The notes under the pieces: model-generated | What the model was told of the DNA's origin: nothing | Seen by the model: only the letters and a program-made list of their open reading frames with translations | The model's database searches: none | Made by a program: the position numbers and the translations under genes | Source of the DNA: Candidatus Melainabacteria bacterium | GTDB taxonomy: Bacteria; Cyanobacteriota; Vampirovibrionia; Obscuribacterales; Obscuribacteraceae | DNA: 64,000 nt | Assembly (NCBI GenBank): GCA_003963305.1 | Contig: RXJR01000024.1 | Location: 1 to 64,000 of the forward strand | Direction: 5' to 3' | Part shown: in pieces, positions 1 through 7,798 of the stretch | Position numbering within the stretch: the first letter of the stretch is position 1 | How the letters are laid out: every line of letters begins with the position of its first letter

Positions 1-30
1 AACAACAACAACAACAACAACAACAACAAC
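1..30 (+). repeat. (AAC)10 trinucleotide microsatellite
   Basis: Ten perfect AAC units occupy the first 30 bases. They are in frame with the downstream coding region and would be read as poly-asparagine. The repeat touches the window edge, so its real length is unknown. Confidence 0.9.
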
Positions 31-1026
31 TTTACGTCGCTCGTGCAGCCACCGCCACTGAGTGGCACAAACAATAAGTTGACCAATCTGACGAACACAA
101 TAAACTCAGCAGCGCACCGAAAACAGCAGCAGCTTCAATCGTCGAAACACTTGCAATCTCCCCAGGCGCAAGTTGGACAAGCGCTTGCCAATCAAAGTAG
201 CCAACGACTCTCTCTTGTTGGTCAACCTGTAACCAGACACACGACACCACTTTCAGCGCCACTCCCACCCGAACTTTCGCACGCGAATGTGCCGCGCAAG
301 GTACAGTGGAACGGTAACTGCGGTCGAATCAGTCCGCGCGATATCTTCGTTATCATGCTCGTCAACCCACTCATGTGGCTTATGGTAAATTTCGGTTCCA
401 ACGCCCTGGGAATCGATGCGCAGCTTGCAGCGCATGCCGTTACGGTGCCGGCCGTCGTCACCAACGTGGACACTAACTTAAGCTCAAAAAATTACAGAGT
501 GGTTGATTACAAATACACATTCAACGGCAAGGTCTATCACCAATCAGAGGAGCGCAGCATTAGTGCTCCCGAGTATACGAAGGGAAGTACTTATCCAATC
601 GCAGTTCTGCCCTCAAACCCGACAATAAGAGAGCCACTGGGTGCTTCACCCGGCAAAAAGCTTAGCGTGGATAATACATTGTTCGCGCTAATGGCACTGG
701 TCAATCTTATCATTCTGACAGCACTACTTTCACCGGCGCTCTGGCAAAGAATGCTGGCAAGAACTGGACAGGCCTTTAGAGCCAGAGTCGACAGTACTCG
801 AGTACTCGGCGAGAAGCTTTGCGTGGCAGATTTGAGCTGGCTGATGAACGGTTCGACGGTTCGTCGAACCATTCAGATTTCAAAAGACGAGTACTTCTCC
901 TTATGCGCTGGCGACACAGAGATTATTCTGTGCGACAAAAACGCAAACAACGTTGTGCTGTATCGCTTCTGCCGTTACAACGCAGTACCGCCCAGGGCGC
1001 CGGCTATAACAGTAATCAATCCGTAG
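1..1026 (+). CDS. DUF3592-like two-TM membrane protein, 5' truncated by window edge
   Basis: The reading frame is open from base 1. A GTG at 43 is the first internal start codon, but the poly-Asn codons upstream are in the same frame, so the gene probably begins outside the window. The N-terminal hundred residues are low complexity, rich in Asn, Gln and Ser. A first membrane segment lies near residues 100-125 counted from GTG 43, followed by an extracytoplasmic domain with alternating V/Y strands and a YxxGxxYPIAVLPSNP stretch, then a second membrane segment near 225-245 and a cytoplasmic tail. Two helices flanking a beta-rich domain that ends in a LPxNP-type motif is the DUF3592 arrangement. 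Function is unknown. Its 3' end overlaps the convergent trpA by 11 bases. Confidence 0.65.
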   Translation, partial: NNNNNNNNNNFTSLVQPPPLSGTNNKLTNLTNTINSAAHRKQQQLQSSKHLQSPQAQVGQALANQSSQRLSLVGQPVTRHTTPLSAPLPPELSHANVPRKVQWNGNCGRISPRDIFVIMLVNPLMWLMVNFGSNALGIDAQLAAHAVTVPAVVTNVDTNLSSKNYRVVDYKYTFNGKVYHQSEERSISAPEYTKGSTYPIAVLPSNPTIREPLGASPGKKLSVDNTLFALMALVNLIILTALLSPALWQRMLARTGQAFRARVDSTRVLGEKLCVADLSWLMNGSTVRRTIQISKDEYFSLCAGDTEIILCDKNANNVVLYRFCRYNAVPPRAPAITVINP

Positions 1027-1846
1027 AAACTGTAGCCAATTTTTCAGTGCAGGCGTCAGCCAGATCTTTGAAGAGCTCAGCCAGCTTAACGCTGAACTGG
1101 TCACCCGATTGATTGACGACTTCAATAACTCGAGAGCCGACTATGACACCGTCGACTCCAACCTCAAGCAATGCTGTAGCAGTTTGCTTGTTGGAGACAC
1201 CAAAACCAGCACAGATGGGCAACGGAGATTGGCTCTTCAAGCGTCCGATTAATGACTTGAGATTGGAAAGATTATTGGCAGACTTGTCTGTACCGGTGAC
1301 GCCCAATCGAGACACGAGATAAATGAAGCCACCAGCATTAGTGGCAATCTTAGCCAACCGCTCTTCCGTTGTTACTGGTGAAACGATAAATATCAAATCA
1401 ACATCGTTGGCTTTTGCGATCGGCAAGACCTCGTCCGCACTCTCAACTGGCAGATCGGCAATCAAGACTCCGTCTATTCCTGCAACTTTTGCCTGTTGGA
1501 AGAAAGCCTCCACGCCAAAAGCCAATATGTTGTTGTAATAGACAAGAATTCCAATCGGAATCTCTCCATCTATTTTTCGCACTTCACTGATCAAGAAAAA
1601 AGCATCTGCTGTCTTGAAACCAGACTCGAGCGTGTCGAATGCCGCCTTGGCAATTACCGGACCGTCAGCAACCGGGTCGCTAAAAGGAAACCCCAGCTCC
1701 AGCGCAGATGCACCAGACTCGATCATCGTTTTAATAATGGCTAAGGACTTTTCCTTGTTCGGCCAACCCAGCACCGTGAACGGCATAAACGCCTTCACGT
1801 TTTCCGTTTTGAGCTTCTCGAAACGTCTCTCGTAACGCTTACTCAT
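1016..1846 (-). CDS. trpA: Tryptophan synthase alpha subunit
   Basis: Cleaves indole-3-glycerol phosphate to indole and glyceraldehyde-3-phosphate; the indole is channelled to TrpB. TIM-barrel protein of 276 residues from the ATG at 1846, close to the usual 265-270. The catalytic glutamate and aspartate are visible as Glu50 (in ELGFPFSDP) and Asp61 (in VADGP), equivalent to Glu49 and Asp60 of the Salmonella enzyme. Later barrel motifs [15 protein letters not shown] and CAGFGVSN are present. The frame stays open 19 codons upstream, but those codons lie inside trpB. ATG 1846 overlaps the trpB stop as ATGAGTAA, which suggests translational coupling. Last gene of the trp operon. Confidence 0.96.
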   Translation of the reverse strand: MSKRYERRFEKLKTENVKAFMPFTVLGWPNKEKSLAIIKTMIESGASALELGFPFSDPVADGPVIAKAAFDTLESGFKTADAFFLISEVRKIDGEIPIGILVYYNNILAFGVEAFFQQAKVAGIDGVLIADLPVESADEVLPIAKANDVDLIFIVSPVTTEERLAKIATNAGGFIYLVSRLGVTGTDKSANNLSNLKSLIGRLKSQSPLPICAGFGVSNKQTATALLEVGVDGVIVGSRVIEVVNQSGDQFSVKLAELFKDLADACTEKLATVSTD

Positions 1847-3005
1847 GCCTGAGAACCTCCGCCAGATCTTTGTCACCGCGACCGGATAAATTGATGAGCA
1901 CACGACTGCCAGGTTTCAACTCCAGGCAAAGCTTCTTTGCATACGCCAGGGCATGAGCGCTCTCAAGCGCTGGAATAATGCCCTCTCGCCTCGACAATTC
2001 ATTGAATGCAGCCAGTGCTTCTTTGTCGTCGACTGAAACATAGCGAGCGCGATTGATCTCTTGCAGGTAAGCGTGTTCAGGGCCGACAGAAGGATAATCG
2101 AGCCCGGCCGCAACGCTATGAGCCTCGATGATTTGTCCATCTTCATCTTGCAAAACCATGCTCTTCATGCCATGCAAACAACCCGGCTTGCCTTTGCTCA
2201 AGACAGCACCGTGTTTGGTGCTAGACAAACCATGCCCACCCGGTTCAACGCCAATCAATTTAACATCTGCATCATCCAAAAACGCAGAAAACATGCCGAT
2301 CGCGTTGGAACCACCGCCGACGCAAGCGATCACGTAGTCTGGCAATGTCTGATAGCGTTCGAAAAATTGTTGACGCGCCTCTCTGCCGATAATACTCTGG
2401 AAGAACTTGACCAGTGTCGGGAATGGATGCGGACCAGCAGCTGTTCCAAGCAAGTAGTGCGTATCGCCGAGGTTGCTTATCCAGTCGCGCAGCGCTTCGT
2501 TAATGGCATCCTTGAGCGTCTTGCTTCCTGTTGTGACCGGATGCACCGTCGCTCCCATCAATCTCATGCGCTGAACGTTGGGCTGCTGTCTGGCAATATC
2601 GACCTCACCCATATAAATTTCTGTCTGCAAATCGAGCAAAGCACCTGCCATGGCACATGCGACACCATGCTGCCCAGCTCCTGTCTCGGCAATGATGCGC
2701 TTCTTGCCCATTGATTTAGCAAGCAGCGCTTGCCCCAGGGCATTGTTTGTTTTGTGCGCGCCACCATGCAGCAGGTCCTCACGCTTGAGAAAAATGTCGG
2801 CGCCCCAGAGGCGAGAAAGATTTTTGGCATAGTAGAGAGGAGTTGGACGTCCTGCATAATCTCGAAAGAGATTGCCGAGTTCGCCCATGAAGCCTTTATC
2901 TTCCTTAGCTACAAGAAAAGCCGACTCCAATTCTTCCAGCGCCGGCATGAGCGTTTCGGGCACATAAACGCCGCCGTAAGTACCAAAATATCCAAGCGTC
3001 TTCAT
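1839..3005 (-). CDS. trpB: Tryptophan synthase beta subunit
   Basis: PLP enzyme that condenses indole with serine to make tryptophan, in complex with TrpA. 388 residues, usual length for TrpB1. The PLP lysine is Lys85 in [12 protein letters not shown], the phosphate-binding loop is GGGSNAIG, and the C-terminal LSGRGDKD motif is present. The start ATG at 3005 overlaps the trpF stop by one base (TGATG). Trp operon, sixth position. Confidence 0.97.
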   Translation of the reverse strand: MKTLGYFGTYGGVYVPETLMPALEELESAFLVAKEDKGFMGELGNLFRDYAGRPTPLYYAKNLSRLWGADIFLKREDLLHGGAHKTNNALGQALLAKSMGKKRIIAETGAGQHGVACAMAGALLDLQTEIYMGEVDIARQQPNVQRMRLMGATVHPVTTGSKTLKDAINEALRDWISNLGDTHYLLGTAAGPHPFPTLVKFFQSIIGREARQQFFERYQTLPDYVIACVGGGSNAIGMFSAFLDDADVKLIGVEPGGHGLSSTKHGAVLSKGKPGCLHGMKSMVLQDEDGQIIEAHSVAAGLDYPSVGPEHAYLQEINRARYVSVDDKEALAAFNELSRREGIIPALESAHALAYAKKLCLELKPGSRVLINLSGRGDKDLAEVLRHE

Positions 3006-3667
3006 CAGGAAATTGCCTCATTGACCAGATTCGCACCAGTTCCAAAACTATCTTTGACGGCATCGCAGAATGCGATCATCTTGTCCATCGCTTTCAGCCC
3101 GGGAGCAGTTTCGACACCAGATGCAACATCTAGTGCATAAGGATTAAGTCGGTTCAAAACCCGCCTCACATTCGTGTGATTCAACCCACCTGCAAAGAAG
3201 TAGGGGCGGCTCACATTCAGACTTTCCACGAGTTCAATTGCTTCATCGAGCCATTCAGAGAAATCCAAATCTTTCGGCTTATCAAAAAGTATGTAAGAAC
3301 AAGACTTGTACGCATCTATTAGACGTTCCAGATCAAGAGCCTTGCTGCCAGCCTGCAACTCGATTACCTTAATCACCGGCATTTGCAACGTTCGGCAAAA
3401 ATCTGGTGACTCCGCTCCATGAAGTTGAATAAAGTCAAATTTGTGTATTGAGGCTATGCGCTTGATCTCATCAAGCGAGCTGTTCTTAAAGACAGCAACA
3501 GTCCTGGCGCGCCCCGCAATTGCCTGCGAAATATCTGCGGCAGCAACTTCATCGACTTTACGGGCGCTGCTGTCGACAAAAATCAAGCCCAGATATGTCG
3601 CTCCAGCAGTTATTGCATTCAAGGCATCGGTCGAATTGGTGATGCCGCAGATTTTGACTAGAGTCAT
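3005..3667 (-). CDS. trpF: Phosphoribosylanthranilate isomerase
   Basis: Amadori isomerase converting phosphoribosylanthranilate to CdRP. A 220-residue TIM barrel with the N-terminal VKICGIT motif holding the catalytic Cys7, and the C-terminal phosphate-binding motifs [10 protein letters not shown] and DVASGVET. The usual central loop LLDxxxGGTGxxFDW is altered: the sequence reads [15 protein letters not shown], with the likely general-acid Asp kept but the glycine-rich part missing. Start ATG 3667 overlaps the trpC stop as ATGA. Confidence 0.94.
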   Translation of the reverse strand: MTLVKICGITNSTDALNAITAGATYLGLIFVDSSARKVDEVAAADISQAIAGRARTVAVFKNSSLDEIKRIASIHKFDFIQLHGAESPDFCRTLQMPVIKVIELQAGSKALDLERLIDAYKSCSYILFDKPKDLDFSEWLDEAIELVESLNVSRPYFFAGGLNHTNVRRVLNRLNPYALDVASGVETAPGLKAMDKMIAFCDAVKDSFGTGANLVNEAIS

Positions 3668-4455
3668 GATACGACTCCTGCTTTCGGCTGCAAACTCACA
3701 AACTCTGATAACAAAGCATCCATATTGTCACTCTTCATGAGAGCCGAACCGATCAAAAAATTTGAACAATAGGGAAGCAATCTCTCAATGTCTGCTCGCG
3801 CTAAAATTCCGCTTGCGGAAATTAAAATCGTACCTGCCGGTATGGACGCCGCAAGACGCTCAGTCGTGCTCAGATCCATCTGGAATGTGCCTAAATCACG
3901 ATTGTTAATCATCATGATAGTTGGTTTGACTCGCAAGGCTCTTTGCACTTCTTCAGCCGTCTGCACTTCAACAACGGCATCCATTCCCAGGGAAGTGATG
4001 CACTGGTAAAGGCTGCGCAACTGAGCGTCGCTGAGAATTTTCACGATCAGCAAGACCGCACTGGCACCAGATTCCCGAGCTTCAAAGCACTGATATGGTG
4101 TAATCACAAAATCTTTGCAGAGAGTAGGTAACTGGCTTTTACTATTGACTGAAGACAAGAGTTCAAGACTGCCGCCAAAGTATTTGGCATCAGTCAACAC
4201 AGAAATTGCTCTGGCGTGGCGGCTGTAACAATTGATTATTTCATCAACATTGACTTGCTCGCGCAATACGCCAGCCGACGGCGATTTCGGTTTGAGTTCG
4301 CAAATCAAGTTCACCCCGGGCTGATTTAGCGCAGCAGCAAATTCGTGATTTGCCTTAGCAACACGCAGTCGGATTGAATCGAGCTCACGTCGCCGCATGC
4401 GCTCAGACAATTCGGATTTCTTATTCTCAACGATTTCAGCTAGCGAACCAGGCAT
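3664..4455 (-). CDS. trpC: Indole-3-glycerol phosphate synthase
   Basis: Closes the indole ring by decarboxylation of CdRP. The frame extends upstream to 4578, but ATG 4455 is chosen because GGAGGG lies just upstream with a short spacer and the resulting 263 residues match the family. The active-site motif CELKPKSPSAG carries Glu53 and Lys55, and later strands LCKDFVITPYQ, INNRDLGTFQMD and ISASGI follow the IGPS pattern. It overlaps the end of trpD by 20 bases. It is not fused to TrpF, unlike in enteric bacteria. Confidence 0.95.
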   Translation of the reverse strand: MPGSLAEIVENKKSELSERMRRRELDSIRLRVAKANHEFAAALNQPGVNLICELKPKSPSAGVLREQVNVDEIINCYSRHARAISVLTDAKYFGGSLELLSSVNSKSQLPTLCKDFVITPYQCFEARESGASAVLLIVKILSDAQLRSLYQCITSLGMDAVVEVQTAEEVQRALRVKPTIMMINNRDLGTFQMDLSTTERLAASIPAGTILISASGILARADIERLLPYCSNFLIGSALMKSDNMDALLSEFVSLQPKAGVVS

Positions 4456-5395
4456 AAGCCCTCCGGCATTCCTCATATTTAGCCGCCACAGCGCCTGTGA
4501 GCAGAAGCTCTTTAGCCAGAGCCACGCCATCGTCCATGATGCCGACCTTATCCGCCACAAGGAATCCGGCAGCGGCATTGGCCCAGACCAAATTCATGAA
4601 GTAAGGCTCCGCGCTGCCGACAAGAACCTGGTGAAAGACTTCGTGGCTGTATTCAGGAGTCATAATGTCCTGATCTTCCTCGATGTCATCAACAGGTGGC
4701 ACAGTCATCGTCTCCGCCTTGCCATTAAAGATGTGAATATAACTACTGGTGGTGCAGGGATCGAATTCATCCAGCCCCCGCTCGGATCGCACCACAATTG
4801 CCCGCTCGGTAAACGAATCCGAAAGCAAATAGTCGGCCACCAGCCGCTGGATCAGTTCATCACTCGTACCCATGACGCGCCTTTTTGGATTGAGCGGATG
4901 CAGCAGGGGACCAATCGAGTTGAAAATACTGGGACCCGGCAAGGTGCGCCGAATTGCTGACAGTTTCGCCAGCGCCGGATAGTAATGAGGGGCGTAGAGA
5001 AAGACCAGCCCAACATTATCAAGCAATTCATTGATATGCTCGTAAGGTATAGAAGCGGGTATGCCCAGAGCTTCCAACAAATCGAAACTGCCGCTCAGAC
5101 TGCTCGAGGCTCGATTGCCGAACTTCGCCACTCTAACGCCACCAGCAGCCAGCACAAAGGCCACTGTTGTCGATGTATTGAAGTGAGGTAATCCGCTCCC
5201 GCCAGTGCCACTGCAATCAAGAGCATCTGTCGCTCCGTCGAACTGCAGAGCACATTTTTCTTTCAGCGATCTGATGAACGAGGTCAATATGCGCAAGTCG
5301 ATTCTGTCGCTGCTCAAATCGATCAAAACCTGTCGAATCTTGTCGTCAGGCAGTTCGCAATCGACCAGGCTGGTTATGGTATCTTCGCTCAGCAT
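4436..5395 (-). CDS. trpD: Anthranilate phosphoribosyltransferase
   Basis: Transfers phosphoribose from PRPP to anthranilate. 319 residues, a little shorter than the usual 335-345. The PRPP/Mg region reads DCSGTGGSGLPHFNTST, followed by VAKFGNRASSSLSGSFDLLEALG, which is diagnostic. The second metal motif is GLDEFDP. The canonical GTGGD loop has Ser in place of Asp. Start ATG 5395 overlaps the trpG stop by seven bases. Not fused to TrpG. Confidence 0.94.
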   Translation of the reverse strand: MLSEDTITSLVDCELPDDKIRQVLIDLSSDRIDLRILTSFIRSLKEKCALQFDGATDALDCSGTGGSGLPHFNTSTTVAFVLAAGGVRVAKFGNRASSSLSGSFDLLEALGIPASIPYEHINELLDNVGLVFLYAPHYYPALAKLSAIRRTLPGPSIFNSIGPLLHPLNPKRRVMGTSDELIQRLVADYLLSDSFTERAIVVRSERGLDEFDPCTTSSYIHIFNGKAETMTVPPVDDIEEDQDIMTPEYSHEVFHQVLVGSAEPYFMNLVWANAAAGFLVADKVGIMDDGVALAKELLLTGAVAAKYEECRRAYAWFAS

Positions 5396-5979
5396 TTGTC
5401 GATGAAATTCTCCAACATCTTCTGCCCTTGCGGCGTACCAATCGACTCAGGGTGAAACTGAACTCCATAAAGACGGTCAGATTTGTGCTGCAAGGCCATG
5501 ATCAGCCCCTGACCTTCCTCTTGCGCTGTCACGGTTATTTCGACAGGCACTGTGGACAGTTCAGCAATCAGAGAATGATAGCGCATCGCCTCGAATTCAT
5601 CCCCGATACCATCGAAAAGCGGTGAAGTGCTCTTCACTCGAATTTTACTTGTCTTTCCATGAATGATCTGGGGCGCCCGAACGACTTTGCCACCGAGATG
5701 ATGCACAATGCCCTGATGCCCCAGGCACACTCCCAATACGGCTGATTTCAGGCTCTTGCGATTCAAAATTACGTCTTTGCAAACGCCGAAGTCCGAATCG
5801 TTTCCGGGGTGTCCGGGACCAGGCGAGAGCACGACATGGTCCGGATTCAAGTTACGAAGCTCTTCGAATGTGATCTCGTCATTGCGAAATACTCTAATCG
5901 GCTCCGAGATAAGAGGTTGCAACATCTGGAATAAATTGAAAGTGAACGAATCATAGTTGTCAATGATTACCAGGCTCAT
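5389..5979 (-). CDS. trpG: Anthranilate synthase glutamine amidotransferase subunit
   Basis: Class I glutamine amidotransferase of 196 residues that supplies ammonia to TrpE. Motifs in order: IDNYDSFTFNL at the N-terminus, LSPGPGHPG oxyanion region, GVCLGHQGI with nucleophile Cys85, and VQFHPESIGT with the catalytic His and Glu. Such subunits can also serve PabB; the position between trpE and trpD supports the Trp role. The start overlaps the trpE stop as ATGA. Confidence 0.96.
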   Translation of the reverse strand: MSLVIIDNYDSFTFNLFQMLQPLISEPIRVFRNDEITFEELRNLNPDHVVLSPGPGHPGNDSDFGVCKDVILNRKSLKSAVLGVCLGHQGIVHHLGGKVVRAPQIIHGKTSKIRVKSTSPLFDGIGDEFEAMRYHSLIAELSTVPVEITVTAQEEGQGLIMALQHKSDRLYGVQFHPESIGTPQGQKMLENFIDKC

Positions 5980-7481
5980 TTGCTGCTCACCTCCGCATAT
6001 TTAACGGCTTGCAGCAAGCTCTTCGCCTTATTGCGGGTCTCTCGGTACTCCATTGTCGGATCGGAGTCATAGACGATTCCCGCCCCAGCGTTAACGTGCA
6101 CCTGATTGTCTTTTACAAGCGCTGAACGAATGGCAATCGCGCCGTCCATGTTTCCAAGCAGGTCAAAATAACCCACTGCTCCGGAATAAATGCCACGCTG
6201 CTCCGGCTCCAATTTCGAAAGTAACTGCATGGCGCGGATTTTAGGCGCACCAGATACAGTACCAGCAGGAAAACAACTGCGAAAGGCGTCGAAACAAGTC
6301 TTTTCTTTAGAGAGCACGCCGTATACTTCGGTGAACAAATGCATTACGTGCGTATATCTGGTCAGACAGGCGATCTCACCGACTTTGACCGTGCCGGCGG
6401 TGCAGACTCGCCCCAGATCGTTTCGGCCCAGATCGACAAGCATGCGGTGCTCCGCCATCTCCTTCTCGTCGGCCTTGAGCTCCTGGGCCAAACGATGATC
6501 GGCATCGTCGTCAACACCGCGCGGACGAGTGCCGGCAATGGCACGCAGCAAAACATGTCCGTTCTGAGAGCGCACAAATGTTTCGGGCGATGATCCCAGA
6601 TAGACGAAGTCAGGACATTTTAGAAAGTATGCATAGGGTGATGGGTTGGTGGCCTGCAGCGCGCGATAAATATTGATAGCAGGAATAGAACAAGGCGCAG
6701 AGAACCGCTGCGAGAGAACAATCTGGAAGGCCTGACCCTCGGCGATAAATTCTTTCGTCGCGGCTACGGCATCTGTAAATTGCTTCTCGCTGAATGGACC
6801 GGTGACGTTATGAAAGATCTGTTCTTCATTTAATGCCTGCGAAGGAATCTCTTGCGGCGGCAACTTGACCGGCGAGAGAGCCTGCTCCAGAAGCTGCCTG
6901 GCGTGCGCCTCTCCGCGATGCGAAACAAATGAAACTTTTCGATATTGTTGGTCGAAAATTACTACCGAATCGTACAATCCATAACGGGCGTCTGGCACCT
7001 CGTATGGCGCAGATTGCTGACGCGGGATATTCTCCAGTGCCGTAACCACACCGTAGCCCATATAACCAACCAGACCGCCGATGAAGGGCAGCTCGAGCTT
7101 CTGTATGATCGAACCTTTCAAGAATTTTCGCAGCTCTTCCTCGCTGCCGAACGTAGACTTTACGAATTCATCCACCTGCAAACGTAAAAGCTCAATTGGA
7201 TCGACCGCATCGATAGTGCTCACTTGCCCGCGATGATCGGCGGTCTCAGCCACCCCATCCTTTAGAGAGATAGTGCGAATCGGATCGATCCCGACCAGTG
7301 AGAAACGCGCTAACCGTCCGTCGCCTTCGGTACTCTCAAACAAAAATCCGTCTTTCGAGAGCTGACTGAGGTTGTGGAAAACAGAAACAGGCGTGCCAAA
7401 GTCAGACGCGACGGTGATAACGGCAGTATTGATAGCGGTTTTGATGTCAGATTCCAGATTCTGAGTTCCTGATTTGTTCAT
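5976..7481 (-). CDS. trpE: Anthranilate synthase component I
   Basis: Makes anthranilate from chorismate with TrpG ammonia; first enzyme of the branch. About 501 residues. The N-terminal FESTEGDGRLARFSLVG region corresponds to the LLES-type tryptophan feedback site. The C-terminal chorismate-binding domain has IVLSQRFS, GSSPETFVR, IAGTRPRG, LVDLGRNDLGRV, FPAGTVSGAPKIRAM and NAGAGIVYDSDP. A GTG at 7493 is in frame, but AAGGAAG overlaps it and is well placed for ATG 7481, so 7481 is preferred. Transcription into the gene is controlled by the attenuator directly upstream. Confidence 0.96.
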   Translation of the reverse strand: MNKSGTQNLESDIKTAINTAVITVASDFGTPVSVFHNLSQLSKDGFLFESTEGDGRLARFSLVGIDPIRTISLKDGVAETADHRGQVSTIDAVDPIELLRLQVDEFVKSTFGSEEELRKFLKGSIIQKLELPFIGGLVGYMGYGVVTALENIPRQQSAPYEVPDARYGLYDSVVIFDQQYRKVSFVSHRGEAHARQLLEQALSPVKLPPQEIPSQALNEEQIFHNVTGPFSEKQFTDAVAATKEFIAEGQAFQIVLSQRFSAPCSIPAINIYRALQATNPSPYAYFLKCPDFVYLGSSPETFVRSQNGHVLLRAIAGTRPRGVDDDADHRLAQELKADEKEMAEHRMLVDLGRNDLGRVCTAGTVKVGEIACLTRYTHVMHLFTEVYGVLSKEKTCFDAFRSCFPAGTVSGAPKIRAMQLLSKLEPEQRGIYSGAVGYFDLLGNMDGAIAIRSALVKDNQVHVNAGAGIVYDSDPTMEYRETRNKAKSLLQAVKYAEVSSK

Positions 7482-7510
7482 GGTAGGTTGCACTTCCTTT
7501 TATCCGAGAC

Positions 7511-7555
7511 AAAAAACAAACGACCGCAAGCTCCATAACAGGTAAGCTTGCGGTC
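7511..7555 (-). terminator. trp operon attenuator (terminator hairpin, segments 3:4)
   Basis: Read on the minus strand, GACCGCAAGCT (7555-7545) and AGCTTGCGGTC (7532-7522) form a perfect 11-bp stem with a 12-base loop, followed at once by GTTTGTTTTTTG (7521-7510). This is a strong intrinsic terminator placed 30 bases before the trpE start, in the leader of the gene it precedes rather than after a gene. Segment 3 also takes part in a competing antiterminator, so it is an attenuator. Confidence 0.92.
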
Positions 7556-7650
7556 AATGAATTCGGTTTGGTGTTCGAAAGCGACTACCAACCGGGCATA
7601 AGCTTACCTGGCTGTTGCGACCAGCGCCACCAACCTTTAAAGCCAGGCAA
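7539..7650 (-). promoter_or_regulatory. trp attenuator competing RNA segments 1:2 and 2:3
   Basis: Segment 1, TTGCCTGGCT (7650-7641, minus strand), can pair with segment 2, AGCCAGGTAA (7613-7604), over 10 bp with one G-U. Segment 2 in the form CAGGTAAGCTT (7610-7600) is exactly complementary over 11 bases to AAGCTTACCTG (7549-7539), which includes the 5' arm of the terminator. The first three Trp codons of the leader peptide (7632-7621) lie between segments 1 and 2. A ribosome stalled there would mask segment 1 and favour the 2:3 antiterminator. Without stalling, 3:4 terminates. Confidence 0.88.
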
Positions 7651-7671
7651 ATTTGTCTCGAGTTGGATCAT
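7585..7671 (-). CDS. trpL: trp leader peptide, 28 residues, four Trp
   Basis: A short reading frame beginning ATG 7671 and ending TAG 7585-7587. It encodes Trp at positions 14, 15, 17 and 28, the core being GWWRWSQ. A weak Shine-Dalgarno (CGGAAC) lies just upstream. It sits before the attenuator in the classical arrangement: leader codons, antiterminator, terminator, trpE. The peptide has no enzymatic role; ribosome stalling on its Trp codons when charged tRNA-Trp is scarce would allow read-through. The same frame is open further upstream, but only this segment has the expected position and composition. Confidence 0.88.
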   Translation of the reverse strand: MIQLETNLPGFKGWWRWSQQPGKLMPGW

Positions 7672-7712
7672 TGTTCCGAGCAGTGCTTTCCGGTTTCTAC
7701 CTTCGAGCTGCC

Positions 7713-7740
7713 ATGGTAGCACAAGGGTAGAGAATGGCAA
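7713..7740 (-). promoter_or_regulatory. Candidate promoter for the trp leader
   Basis: On the minus strand TTGCCA (7740-7735) is separated by 16 bases from TACCAT (7718-7713). An overlapping alternative is TTGAAA (7751-7746) with TACCCT (7729-7724), also 16 apart. Both lie between the end of the TPR gene at 7799 and the leader ATG at 7671, where a trp promoter is needed. Neither is a consensus match and no operator was recognised. Confidence 0.35.
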
Positions 7741-7798
7741 GCTGTTTTCAACTTTTGCAAAGTTAATGACTGTCTTGAGAAGTTTACGGGGCACCCGA

